Shown in pieces: positions 52,878 through 61,911 of a DNA stretch of 64,000 nt (within the stretch, counting starts at the first letter, position 1; each line of letters begins with the position of its first letter). Under the pieces are notes generated by a model. The model did not search any database. It saw only the letters and a program-made list of their open reading frames with translations, and was not told the origin of the DNA. The position numbers and the translations under genes were made by a program. The DNA is from Duncaniella sp. (GTDB lineage: Bacteria; Bacteroidota; Bacteroidia; Bacteroidales; Muribaculaceae): the NCBI GenBank assembly GCA_023664955.1, contig JAMPEV010000001.1, positions 1,259,458-1,323,457 of the forward strand. Reading direction: 5' to 3'.

Positions 52878-54020
52878 ATGAGAGATATTATTAAATTATT
52901 GGTATATACGTTTGTGTTATGCACCACCACTTCGTGTATCAAGAAAGAACCACTAAATGCTGAGTGTGATATCACAGCTGTAATTGTTGACGGGGATATT
53001 CTCAACCGTACTCCAGTTATTGAGAATACGAAAATCACACTTATCGTAAAAAATAATGTGAATGTCACTAACCTGGCACCAAAATTTGAACTTACTGATG
53101 GCGCGACAATTGAGCCTGCAAGTGGCACGGCAAGAGATTTCACTACCCCACAAACTTACATGACCACATCACAAGACGGTAAATGGCACAAGGTTTACAC
53201 GATAGAGGTGAAACGAAACGAATCGACCAGCGGAAGCTTTGAATTCAGCTTCGAGAATGTGCGCCAAGCCACTGCTTTGATGGGTGCTTGCTCCTATGAT
53301 GTGTTCTATGAAAAAGATGCCATTGGCAACGAGACCCTCACATGGGCGAGCGGTAATCCGGGATTTGCACTTACGCTTCAAGGCACGACACCCGCCACCT
53401 TCCCCACATTCCAATCTGACAATGGATGGAGCGGTAAATGCGTTGAGATGGTGACACGCGCCACAGGCACTTTCGGAGAAGGCGTTAAGAAACCTTTGGC
53501 TGCCGGAAACCTTTTCATTGGAAAGTTTGACATGACAAATGCTGTTAACAAGCCACTTGAAGCAACGCAATTCGGCACTCCCTTTACTAATATTCCCCAG
53601 ACTCTCAGCGGTTATTACAAGTATACCCCGGGAGCTCAATATTGCAAGATGAACCCCTCAACCGGCAAACTCGAGCCCGTGTCGGGTAAAGTTGACGAAT
53701 GTAATGTTTATGCCGTATTCTTTGAGGTGACCGAAGGGATGGAATGGCTTGACGGCAACAATGTAATGGCCGATGATAATCCTAACATTATCGCAATTGC
53801 ACGCTTCTCCGAGGAGCAGCGCAAAGGAGCTTCCGACTGGACTCAATTCAGCTTACCATTTGAATATCGACCAGGCAAGACTATCGATCCGCAGAAGTTG
53901 ATAAACGGACAATACAGTATCACTGTGGTATTCTCTTCAAGTGTTGACGGCGATTATTTCTCAGGCGCCATAGGTAGCACTCTACTTGTGGACGAAGTGT
54001 TTATCACATGTGTTAACTAA
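52878..54020 (+). CDS. PCMD-domain lipoprotein
   Basis: A 380-residue lipoprotein: signal sequence with Cys20 (lipobox TTTSC), then a short N-terminal beta-sandwich (about 25-115) and a C-terminal PCMD (putative carbohydrate metabolism) domain from about 120-380, with SFENVRQATALMGACSYDVFYE and the LSGYYKYTPGAQYCKM and LVDEVFI stretches. The PCMD family is linked by name to carbohydrate-related contexts, but its biochemistry is unknown. It is 16 bp upstream of a small barrel gene, so the two may form a surface pair. Confidence 0.82.
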   Translation: MRDIIKLLVYTFVLCTTTSCIKKEPLNAECDITAVIVDGDILNRTPVIENTKITLIVKNNVNVTNLAPKFELTDGATIEPASGTARDFTTPQTYMTTSQDGKWHKVYTIEVKRNESTSGSFEFSFENVRQATALMGACSYDVFYEKDAIGNETLTWASGNPGFALTLQGTTPATFPTFQSDNGWSGKCVEMVTRATGTFGEGVKKPLAAGNLFIGKFDMTNAVNKPLEATQFGTPFTNIPQTLSGYYKYTPGAQYCKMNPSTGKLEPVSGKVDECNVYAVFFEVTEGMEWLDGNNVMADDNPNIIAIARFSEEQRKGASDWTQFSLPFEYRPGKTIDPQKLINGQYSITVVFSSSVDGDYFSGAIGSTLLVDEVFITCVN

Positions 54021-54036
54021 TAAATATCATCTATTT

Positions 54037-54828
54037 ATGAAAAATAAAGCTATATATATATGTGTTATCGCCGTTGCGATGCTCTTATTTAACACTTCCA
54101 AGGCGGCAGCACAAGAGGAACGTCCCGGCGGTATCGAGAAGTCAGTAAAACTTGGTCTTGACTATGAACTGAATGCCGGACTTAACATTGGTGGGGCCTC
54201 CCCTATCCCTCTTCCTGCTGAAATCCGGAAAATTAACGGTTACGCTCCGCGGTTGAACCTTCAGCTCGGAGGTAAGGTGACTAAATGGTTTGAACCCGTA
54301 AGAAAATGGGGTGTGTCCGTCGGTCTTCGTTTTGAGACTAAGGGTATGGAAACAAAAGCCACCGTGAAGAATTATGGCATGGAGATTATTCAAGACGGCA
54401 AAAAATTGTCAGGAAAATGGACCGGTAAAGTAAAGACTACCTATCACACTCAGCAACTCGCAATACCGATATTAGCAGCTTACCGCATTAATGAACAGTG
54501 GAAGGTGGAACTTGGGCCATATCTCGCCTATGCGTTCAGCAATGATTTTGACGGATACGTGTACGACGGTTACCTCCGCGAAGGAAATCCGACTGGCAAT
54601 AAGGTGTCGTTTGATGGTGAATCACGAGCAACCTATGATTTTGGCGATGACCTGCGCAAATTTCAGTGGGGCATAATGGCTGGTACATCCTGGCAAGCTC
54701 TTAATCGGTTATGTGTAAATGCTAATCTCACTTGGGGATTGAACGATATTTTTAACCGTTCTTTTAAGACTGTGTCATTTAACATGTATCCTATTTATCT
54801 GAATATCGGATTCGGATACACATTCTAA
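54037..54828 (+). CDS. Outer-membrane beta-barrel protein (PorT-like)
   Basis: A 263-residue exported protein with a signal peptide (KNKAIYICVIAVAMLLFNTSKAAAQE, cleavage near AAAQ) and about eight antiparallel strands (KLGLDYELNAGLNIGG, WGVSVGLRFETKGM, QLAIPILAAYRINEQWKVELGPYLAYAF, WGIMAGTSWQ, YPIYLNIGFGYTF at the C-terminus), of the PorT/outer-membrane-barrel type. An earlier start at 53986 lies inside the preceding gene and gives no signal peptide. It is followed by a strong terminator. Confidence 0.82.
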   Translation: MKNKAIYICVIAVAMLLFNTSKAAAQEERPGGIEKSVKLGLDYELNAGLNIGGASPIPLPAEIRKINGYAPRLNLQLGGKVTKWFEPVRKWGVSVGLRFETKGMETKATVKNYGMEIIQDGKKLSGKWTGKVKTTYHTQQLAIPILAAYRINEQWKVELGPYLAYAFSNDFDGYVYDGYLREGNPTGNKVSFDGESRATYDFGDDLRKFQWGIMAGTSWQALNRLCVNANLTWGLNDIFNRSFKTVSFNMYPIYLNIGFGYTF

Positions 54829-54844
54829 AAATACTTCCTAAAAT

Positions 54845-54900
54845 AAATAGGCGGTGCCATGAAGTTGGATATATAACTGACATGGCTCCGCCTATTTTTT
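54845..54900. terminator. Bidirectional terminator
   Basis: AAATAGGCGGTGCCATG pairs with CATGGCTCCGCCTATTT (one T-T mismatch in a 17-base arm) with a T6 run after it on the plus strand and A/T runs on the other side, between convergent genes. Confidence 0.87.
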
Positions 54901-54941
54901 AATTCAAGGCCTATAATTATCTATTATGGCACATCGATACG

Positions 54942-57900
54942 TCAAACCTGTGGTTTAACAACCACACCATTGCCTTTAAGCCCATTAACCCCGATGGTCA
55001 ATGGCTCGTTGAATTCTACAATTCTCACGAAATCGCTTTCGTAGACTGCTGGCTTAGTGTTAAGGAATTCTACGTCATATAGGTCAGTCACCTCGTCACC
55101 TGGACTGCGCTTGGCATTTGTGTCAATTGTGAAATATGCCACGCCAAATGAAGTGAGATTCTGGAAAAAGTGAGTACCCTGGCTCGGCTCGATTCGATAA
55201 TTGGGGAGCGAAGACTCCACGATTAATCTCGCGCCGGAAATTGCAGGCCACTTTACTGGTATGCCAAGGGAGGTATCGGATGAGCCCCAACGTCCCGGTC
55301 CGATGAGCAGGTATTTTTCGTCACGGTCGAGAAAGCCGCGATTAATCTTCTCTATCTCACGCGCTATAAGCGAATTATTGGAAGAAGAAAATTTTTCTGG
55401 TCTCACATATACTACAGTCTTCACCCCCTCTATATTACCGTGACCAAGCGCAGTGGATGATTTCAACAACAGTTTATCATCGGGCGTTGACATAACTGAC
55501 TCATCGACTGTCTCCTTACGGTCAACAATCGGACGAATCTGCAACCAATAAAGGTGACCCTTTGAATCTCCGTCTTTCTCTATCATGCCGGCAAACTCAA
55601 TTTCAACCGGACGTTGCATCTCCTTCTGTCCTGTTGTCAACATGAAATCAAGTGCTTGCGCAAGAGGAAATACATTGTGTTTCAACACATTATTAAATGT
55701 CACAACCTTTCTTCCATCCCCTAAATCATTATCACGGAGCACATTGTCACGATAATCATAACTTGACACCATATACTTCAAAGCACCCTTGTCGGCAATA
55801 TCCTGGACTCTAAGCTTGGCGATATTAAATCCATCATCAACCCTCAGATGGGCGAGTGAAGCAGCAGGAGTGGTAAGTTTCTGACCTGTAATTGAATGTT
55901 CGCGGTCATCTCCCATCATGTCAAGGGCATACATTCGGGTTTGGGTGTCTCGTAATGCAAGGGAAAGCTCCGAGGTCTGAAGCACATTGTCAGGGTGACG
56001 CGGGGAGAAACGTAGTCCCACACCTCCGTCTACGATATATTTACCAAGCCCCACTGCCAACTCTGCTACGCCATCCTCCGGTTTCTCATCATTGAGTGGA
56101 TAATAGTTGAGTGAACGTCCCACACCGGAAAAGCTTGGGAAATAGTATCCATCCACATCCTTCCCCACAACTTCCTGAAGAATCACAGCCATCTTCTCCT
56201 GGTCAATAACATTGGAGGTAGCCGTCATGTAAGCCTTTGAATCACAGTAGAAAACCGAAGCATACACACCCTTGATTGCATCAACAAGCACTTTTAGCAT
56301 CCTTTCGGAATCTTGGAATTTGGGCACCATATATGTCGAATAAATACCGGCAAATGGCTGGTAATGAGAATCCTCAAGCAAGCTGGAACTACGTACTGCG
56401 ATTGGGGTATCCACAACTTCCAGAAGTGCCATGAGGTCATCCTTGATACGTTGTGGAAGTTTACCTTTGAGGAAATGTTCAAGAATCTCCTCATCCGACG
56501 CATCGCTGAGCGCAATTGGATAAAGCTGGTTCATCTCCATGAACTCATCAAAAATATCGGTACAAAGCACTACTGTGCGAGGTATAGATATGGTAATACC
56601 GTCAAAATTATCGCACACCGGATTCTTTTTGATTATGGAGTCGATGAACGCAAGACCTCTACCCTTTCCTCCCAACGATCCTTGTCCAATACGGGCAAAA
56701 TTTGAGAACTTGTCGAAGCGGTCCTTCTGGAAAATGGCCACCACGCCGCGGTTTTTCATCTTCCTGTACTTCACTATCAAGTCATAGAAAAGTTGGCGTA
56801 CCTGTGGAGCATCTTTAAGATCCCTGAAACGGTGGTGCTTGATTACCTCAGCTATCGGGAACATGGCCCGTGAATAGAACCAGCGTGAAATGTCATTGAA
56901 TGATGCATGCCAGTAGAGTGACTCCGCAGGAATATCGAAGATATACTTCTGCATATCTTTCAGCGACTTGATACGATAGATTTCCTCACCTGTCTCCGGA
57001 TTACGGATCACGAAGTCGCCGAAACCGAAGTTATTTATAATAGCCTTCCCCAGGTCTACAGGAAATTTCTTGGAATTCTTGTCAATGAAAGTACCTCCAA
57101 GGTCAAGCACATCCTTCTCATTCTCTATTTCCGACGATTCTATAATCAAGGGTATATATGGGTCTCGACTGCGCAACTCTTTAGCGAGACGTATACCTGC
57201 CTTGGAATCCTTTTTCCCTTCACGCGCAAATGACACATCACTAATCACACCTAAGATGTGTTCGCTATATTTTTCATAGAGTTCCAATGCCTCCTCGTAA
57301 TCACGCGCAAGCATCACCTTCGGGCGTCCTCGCATTCGGAGCATCTGTTCATGCTCATTCAATGCCTCGGTGGAAAACTCTCGTGATTGTTTCAGAATGA
57401 ACTTATATACAATCGGCAATACCGATGAGTAGAATCTCACTGAATCCTCTACAAGGAGAATCATCTGGACGCCCACATTGTTTATATCGTTGTCGGCATT
57501 CATCTTGTCCTCAAGAAGTTTGATGATGGCAAGGAGCAAATCAACATTACCGAGCCATGAGAACACGTAATCTATACCGGAGAAATCCTCATTGGAAAGA
57601 CGCCGTGACACCTCCTTAGAGAACGGTGTCAACACAATGATAGGCTGATTGGGGAACTGTTCCTTAATCCTCCTTGCGCCGGTGAATGTCTCGCTAATGT
57701 CATTACCCGGCATCATTATTACAAGGTCGAAATGCTTATGGCTCATAAGCTCCAATGCCTCAGTGGAATTAAGAGCCCTTGTGACACGAGGTGGAGATGA
57801 AAGATTAAGTGCGGTATATTCAAAGTATAGCTGCTCCTCCACGCGGCCATCTTCCTCCATCATGAAGGCATCGTAGGTGGAGGCGATAAGAAGCACATTG

Positions 57901-57974
57901 AATATGCGTCGCTGCATTAGATTCTGAAACGCCGTATCCTTAAAATATAATTGGCTTAGTGCATCATCATTCAT
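54942..57974 (-). CDS. Receiver-like protein fused to PEP-synthase-type ATP-binding domain
   Basis: A 1010-residue protein with two response-regulator-like N-terminal domains. In the first (about 20-140) the acidic pocket is not clearly intact; the second (about 165-310) has LLVEDS and GVISDVSF Asp positions. The C-terminal part from about 440 is the ATP-grasp N-terminal domain of PEP synthase / pyruvate phosphate dikinase: ARIGQGSLGGKGRGLAF, VAVRSSSLLEDS with the conserved Arg, and ATP-binding stretches near 600-900. The phosphohistidine swivel domain and the PEP-binding barrel of PpsA are absent. It may be a stand-alone phosphoryl-transfer or nucleotide-sensing protein. The start is the ATG at 57974; an upstream TTG overlaps the -7 element. 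Confidence 0.8.
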   Translation of the reverse strand: MNDDALSQLYFKDTAFQNLMQRRIFNVLLIASTYDAFMMEEDGRVEEQLYFEYTALNLSSPPRVTRALNSTEALELMSHKHFDLVIMMPGNDISETFTGARRIKEQFPNQPIIVLTPFSKEVSRRLSNEDFSGIDYVFSWLGNVDLLLAIIKLLEDKMNADNDINNVGVQMILLVEDSVRFYSSVLPIVYKFILKQSREFSTEALNEHEQMLRMRGRPKVMLARDYEEALELYEKYSEHILGVISDVSFAREGKKDSKAGIRLAKELRSRDPYIPLIIESSEIENEKDVLDLGGTFIDKNSKKFPVDLGKAIINNFGFGDFVIRNPETGEEIYRIKSLKDMQKYIFDIPAESLYWHASFNDISRWFYSRAMFPIAEVIKHHRFRDLKDAPQVRQLFYDLIVKYRKMKNRGVVAIFQKDRFDKFSNFARIGQGSLGGKGRGLAFIDSIIKKNPVCDNFDGITISIPRTVVLCTDIFDEFMEMNQLYPIALSDASDEEILEHFLKGKLPQRIKDDLMALLEVVDTPIAVRSSSLLEDSHYQPFAGIYSTYMVPKFQDSERMLKVLVDAIKGVYASVFYCDSKAYMTATSNVIDQEKMAVILQEVVGKDVDGYYFPSFSGVGRSLNYYPLNDEKPEDGVAELAVGLGKYIVDGGVGLRFSPRHPDNVLQTSELSLALRDTQTRMYALDMMGDDREHSITGQKLTTPAASLAHLRVDDGFNIAKLRVQDIADKGALKYMVSSYDYRDNVLRDNDLGDGRKVVTFNNVLKHNVFPLAQALDFMLTTGQKEMQRPVEIEFAGMIEKDGDSKGHLYWLQIRPIVDRKETVDESVMSTPDDKLLLKSSTALGHGNIEGVKTVVYVRPEKFSSSNNSLIAREIEKINRGFLDRDEKYLLIGPGRWGSSDTSLGIPVKWPAISGARLIVESSLPNYRIEPSQGTHFFQNLTSFGVAYFTIDTNAKRSPGDEVTDLYDVEFLNTKPAVYESDFVRIVEFNEPLTIGVNGLKGNGVVVKPQV

Positions 57975-58007
57975 ATGAAGATATGTGGTAAGTGAATTTT
58001 CAATGTG

Positions 58008-58015
58008 CAAATTTA
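58008..58015 (-). promoter_or_regulatory. -7 element of the receiver/PEP-synthase-like gene
   Basis: TAAATTTG on the minus strand, about 27-30 bases before the ATG at 57974. It overlaps an in-frame TTG, so the gene does not start there. No -33 match is found. Confidence 0.45.
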
Positions 58016-58110
58016 GCTAAAATAATTAAGGATTAAAAACAGAATGGTCATATCGTCTGTCGAATTTCACTTTTTATACATACTTTAATACAAAATCCAC
58101 ACTTATTACG

Positions 58111-58118
58111 TAACTTTG
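58111..58118 (+). promoter_or_regulatory. -7 element of the PL10-CE8 gene
   Basis: TAACTTTG on the plus strand, giving a leader of about 45 bases that would contain the short reading frame at 58141. No standard -33 match is visible. Confidence 0.4.
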
Positions 58119-58140
58119 CAGAATCATAAATCTAATCATC

Positions 58141-58158
58141 ATGAAAATAATCAAGTAA
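58141..58158 (+). other. Possible 5-codon leader ORF
   Basis: ATG-AAA-ATA-ATC-AAG-TAA encodes MKIIK and ends 10 bases before the ATG of the pectinase gene. It may be a chance start or a leader peptide that affects translation of the main gene. Nothing else supports expression. Confidence 0.3.
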
Positions 58159-58168
58159 ACTATAAACC

Positions 58169-60358
58169 ATGAAGTACAGTGTATTAATTGGACTGAGAAA
58201 TGCAATGTTGATGCTGGCTTTTACAGCGGCATTTAGCATTTATGCCCAGCAGAAAGATCCTAAGCCACACGAACATCACCAGTGGCAAAGTTCACCAAAG
58301 AAAATGTTGAAAGAGGATGATCCGGAGTTCTTCAAGACTCAAGAAGCTCGCCGTATTGGCGACCAAGTTCTCCTATGGCAACGTAACACCGGGGGATGGC
58401 CCAAAAATATCGACATGGTTACACCCATGTCCGAAAAGCTTAAGGCTGAGGTGCTCGCCGACAAGAATCGCCGTGACGATTCTACTACCGATAACGACGC
58501 AACCAATATGCAGATGACATATCTTGCACGTCTTTACAAGGCGACCGGAGATGTAAAGTATCGCGATGCGTTCCGCAAAGGTGTTGAATATCTCCTTTCC
58601 GGACAATATGAAAATGGCGGGTGGCCGCAATTCTGGCCGGAACAACGAGACTACCAGCCTCACATCACATATAATGACAATGCAATGGTCAACACCTTGC
58701 TCATGCTTCGTGATATTCACAATGCCACCTCACCCTACGATAGCGACCTTTGCGACCCAAAGATGAAAAAGTCTTTGAAAAAAGCTTTTGATAAGGGCGT
58801 TGATTGCATAATTGCCACACAAATTGTGACTGACGGCGTCCCCACCGTGTGGTGCCAGCAACATGACCACGTAACCTTGGAGCCTGCTCCCGCCCGTGCC
58901 TATGAGCTACCATCCTACTGCGCTCCGGAAAGCTCTTCAATAGTAAAATTGCTAATGGAGATTCCTAATCCCAGCAAGAAAGTCAAGACTGCAATTCATG
59001 CCGCCATGGCTTGGTTTGACAAATACAAACTCACCGGTCTCACCTATCGCCGTGTGCTTATTGACGGTGCATGGGAAGCCCAATTGAATGATACACCTGA
59101 TAGCACCGAACCTCTTTGGGCTCGCTACTATGACTTGGGACATTGCATTCCATTTGTATGTGACCGTGACGGTATCCCTCGCCGCAATATCACGGATATC
59201 GGCAAAGAACGCCGCAACGGTTATTCTTGGTACAGTGGACGCCCTGCCGAATTATATGAAATTTATGATAAATGGGCTGACAAGTATGACCCGGAAAATA
59301 AAGTGAAAATCGACCTCCACTCAAAGGGAGCGAATGAAAACGGAACTTTCATCCTCGGTGTAGAGCCTAAAGTTGACGAGACGCTCTTTGACGTTGTCGT
59401 AAAACGCGGCGAAAACATTCAGGCTGCAATTGAAAAAGCTCCTGAAAACGGCACAAAGCCTTTTAAAATTCTAATCAAGAAAGGTGTTTACAATCAGAAG
59501 GTTATTATTGACCGTCCCAATATTGTGCTTGTGGGTGAGCATCGTGACAGTTGTATAATCGTTGGGGCTGAAGCCCGCAACCATTTTATGATTAAGGAAC
59601 ACAATGGTGCTAAAGTGCATCAAGGAATAGTGATTCTGACCGATAAGGCCGATGACTGCCTGATAAGCGGACTGACAATGATTAACAACTACGGTACAAC
59701 AGTCACTAACACCACTAACCACCAGTTTACAGTCTACGGCAAAGCCACAAGGACTATCATTCTCAACAGCAATATCGTATCCGATGGTAACGACGCCCTC
59801 TCTCTTTGGGGAGCCGGTGAAGATGGCAAAGGCGGTATGTACTACCATTCCGACCTGTTCATCCGCTGTCCCGGTGTTGATTTTATCTGTCCAAGAGGTA
59901 CATGCTACGCCACCCGTTGCCGCTTCCTTGGAGACACCCGCGCTATCCTTTGGCATGATGGGCGTGGCGATAAGGACAATAAATTCGTAATAAAGGATTC
60001 GGAATTCGATGCTTTGAAGCCTACACCCCTCGGCCGTTACCATCACGACTCGCAATTCTATCTATTGAACTGTCATCTCTCGAAAAATATCATTGATAAG
60101 AATATTGATCATGCCTACAGAAGAGAAATTGATTTAGGGATTGACAAAGGAAAGCCGATTGATATGTGTCCATGGGGTCACAGGGTCTATTTTGATAATT
60201 GTGTTAGAGAAGGAGGACATAATGGCTGGTTAGACAATAATATGAAAGATGCTAAAGATTCACCCGAATATCACACTGTAACCGCATCATGGACATTCGG
60301 TGGAAAGTGGGATCCGGAAAAACGCATCCGGGACCTATGGCACGTAATCGCCTACTAA
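58169..60358 (+). CDS. Pectate lyase (PL10)-pectinesterase (CE8) fusion
   Basis: A 729-residue secreted fusion (signal peptide about 1-27, ending YAQQK). The N-terminal half (about 50-370) is a PL10-type pectate lyase built of alpha helices, with NTGGWPKNID, ATNMQMTYLARLY and GGWPQFWP, LLSGQYENGGW and HDHVTLEPAPARAYELPSYC. The C-terminal half (about 400-729) is a right-handed beta-helix CE8 methylesterase: FKILIKKGVYNQKVII, LVGEHRDSCII and the active-site segment DALSLWGAGED / GVDFICPRGTCYATRCRFLG with its Asp. A methylesterase and a lyase on one chain process methylated pectin in sequence. It is divergent from the receiver-type gene and convergent with a GH28. Confidence 0.9.
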   Translation: MKYSVLIGLRNAMLMLAFTAAFSIYAQQKDPKPHEHHQWQSSPKKMLKEDDPEFFKTQEARRIGDQVLLWQRNTGGWPKNIDMVTPMSEKLKAEVLADKNRRDDSTTDNDATNMQMTYLARLYKATGDVKYRDAFRKGVEYLLSGQYENGGWPQFWPEQRDYQPHITYNDNAMVNTLLMLRDIHNATSPYDSDLCDPKMKKSLKKAFDKGVDCIIATQIVTDGVPTVWCQQHDHVTLEPAPARAYELPSYCAPESSSIVKLLMEIPNPSKKVKTAIHAAMAWFDKYKLTGLTYRRVLIDGAWEAQLNDTPDSTEPLWARYYDLGHCIPFVCDRDGIPRRNITDIGKERRNGYSWYSGRPAELYEIYDKWADKYDPENKVKIDLHSKGANENGTFILGVEPKVDETLFDVVVKRGENIQAAIEKAPENGTKPFKILIKKGVYNQKVIIDRPNIVLVGEHRDSCIIVGAEARNHFMIKEHNGAKVHQGIVILTDKADDCLISGLTMINNYGTTVTNTTNHQFTVYGKATRTIILNSNIVSDGNDALSLWGAGEDGKGGMYYHSDLFIRCPGVDFICPRGTCYATRCRFLGDTRAILWHDGRGDKDNKFVIKDSEFDALKPTPLGRYHHDSQFYLLNCHLSKNIIDKNIDHAYRREIDLGIDKGKPIDMCPWGHRVYFDNCVREGGHNGWLDNNMKDAKDSPEYHTVTASWTFGGKWDPEKRIRDLWHVIAY

Positions 60359-60415
60359 TCTACCATTTTTGACCGGATAAAGATCAGTATTAAAAAATAC
60401 CATAGTCAACTCGAT

Positions 60416-60460
60416 AATAAATCGCCACTCACTAAATCGGATTGTGAGTGGCGATTTATT
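60416..60460. terminator. Terminator between the PL10-CE8 and GH28 genes
   Basis: AATAAATCGCCACTCAC pairs perfectly with GTGAGTGGCGATTTATT (17 bp, 11-base loop) with A/T flanks; it serves both convergent genes. Confidence 0.92.
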
Positions 60461-60482
60461 TAAATTCGTATCTTCTGATTTA

Positions 60483-61811
60483 TCAATACTTTTTACCATT
60501 GAGAGTAACGTTCTCAATAATGCAGTTAGTGATTTCCGAAGTATCAAACGAACCATTGGAATCCTCCGCCCAAATATCCCGGAATGTGAAATTACTGATT
60601 TCGTAATCCTTGTTTTTGGAATTCTTATAGAAATCCCGACCACATACGAGATGGCAATTACGGAACACCACATTGTCAATCCCTGATGCCGGCATCGGAT
60701 CACGCTCTACTTTATTGAAAAACTGTGTCCAGGTACTTGCTGCAAATGCCGTCCTGACATTCCCTGTCGCTCCGTCAACAAGCACATTTCTGAACTGCTG
60801 AGGAGTGTCGGGACGCATTTTGAAAAGCACAACATTAAACGTACCTTCAAACTTGCAATCTTTCATAATCACATTTGAACAGTTCCAAGCTTCGCTGCCG
60901 AAAGTGATACCACCATTGGTCTTTCCGAATGTGCAACGGTTAACGATAACATTTGTCACCGCGCCATTACCCGGGATAGTGTCGACATAGGTGCCTTTCC
61001 CGCCTTTCAAGCACACTCCGTCATCATTAACATTCATATAGCAGTCGCTGATCAACACATCATTGCACACATCAAGATCGATAGCATCAGTGCTCGGGCC
61101 TTTAGGATAGCCCTCAGTGGGCGCAAGGATGGTAACTCCTAAGTATTTTACACGTTCGCAGTTATACAAATGATTTGTCCAGAATCCTGAGTTCATCATT
61201 GTGATACCACTGACTGTCACATCCTTTGAATTGGATGCATAAAACATTCGAGGACGCAGTGCTTCAAGATTCGTACATTTGCGATTCACCTTGCGGCGAA
61301 GCCAGAATTCATCGTAGAAACGATGTCCGTTTCCATCTATTATGCCCTGACCCGAAATGGTGAAGCCATCGCAATCATTAGCGTTTACCAATGCTGCGAA
61401 ATAGTCAAGAGTCTGACCCTCCAGTCGGGTCTTTACAATCTGATAATGGGTAATGGCATCGCTTCCCTTGAGTTTACCATTCTTCACGATATGAAGGTGT
61501 GTGCCCGGCTTGAAAAAAATCGAGCCTGACAGGAAGGTACCTTCCGGGACTACAATCACACCTCCCCCATTTGCCGCAGCGAGGTCAATGACACTTTGGA
61601 TTTGCTCGGTCTGAATTATGGTGCTGTCGTTGATTACCCCATGTTCGGTGATAACGTATTGCGTCCCTAATTTTTCAACTTTTTCCACATTGGTGTCGTT
61701 AAACCAGTCGGACACTTTGCTCCCGTCAGGGAAATTCGTAAACTTGGCATTTGCAGTAATTGCGGCCGCCAATGCCGCTGTGAATAGAATAAAACGTGAT
61801 GAAGTCTTCAT
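60483..61811 (-). CDS. Divergent GH28 family glycoside hydrolase
   Basis: A 442-residue secreted protein (signal peptide 1-22, ending ANA) of family GH28 parallel beta-helix. STDAIDLDVCNDVLISDC and NVNDDGVCLKGGKG with the Asp pair are present, but the His of the GHG-type motif is replaced (NGGITFGSE where the other copy has LHGTITLGSE) and the Arg of the RIK motif is replaced (VLFKMRPDT where the other has LRLKMRPDT). The enzyme may therefore differ in specificity or mode of attack from ordinary polygalacturonases, or be inactive. It has its own promoter. Confidence 0.88.
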   Translation of the reverse strand: MKTSSRFILFTAALAAAITANAKFTNFPDGSKVSDWFNDTNVEKVEKLGTQYVITEHGVINDSTIIQTEQIQSVIDLAAANGGGVIVVPEGTFLSGSIFFKPGTHLHIVKNGKLKGSDAITHYQIVKTRLEGQTLDYFAALVNANDCDGFTISGQGIIDGNGHRFYDEFWLRRKVNRKCTNLEALRPRMFYASNSKDVTVSGITMMNSGFWTNHLYNCERVKYLGVTILAPTEGYPKGPSTDAIDLDVCNDVLISDCYMNVNDDGVCLKGGKGTYVDTIPGNGAVTNVIVNRCTFGKTNGGITFGSEAWNCSNVIMKDCKFEGTFNVVLFKMRPDTPQQFRNVLVDGATGNVRTAFAASTWTQFFNKVERDPMPASGIDNVVFRNCHLVCGRDFYKNSKNKDYEISNFTFRDIWAEDSNGSFDTSEITNCIIENVTLNGKKY

Positions 61812-61852
61812 GATATATGTGATATGTAAATTTTATTAACCACTGATTTTTG

Positions 61853-61883
61853 CAAAGTTAGGGAAACCTTGCTAAAAAGCAAA
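61853..61883 (-). promoter_or_regulatory. Promoter of the divergent GH28
   Basis: TTTG at 61880-61883, 19 bp spacing, TAACTTTG at 61853-61860 on the minus strand, leader of about 35 bases. Confidence 0.62.
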
Positions 61884-61911
61884 ATTATTCATCACTTTTA
61901 TTCATGGCTTC

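Noticed and set aside
53169..53639. Minus-strand frame of 156 codons
   Set aside because: Opposite the PCMD lipoprotein; no signature and implausible composition.
59471..60055. Minus-strand frame of 194 codons
   Set aside because: Opposite the CE8 domain of the pectinase fusion; it is a shadow with no motif.
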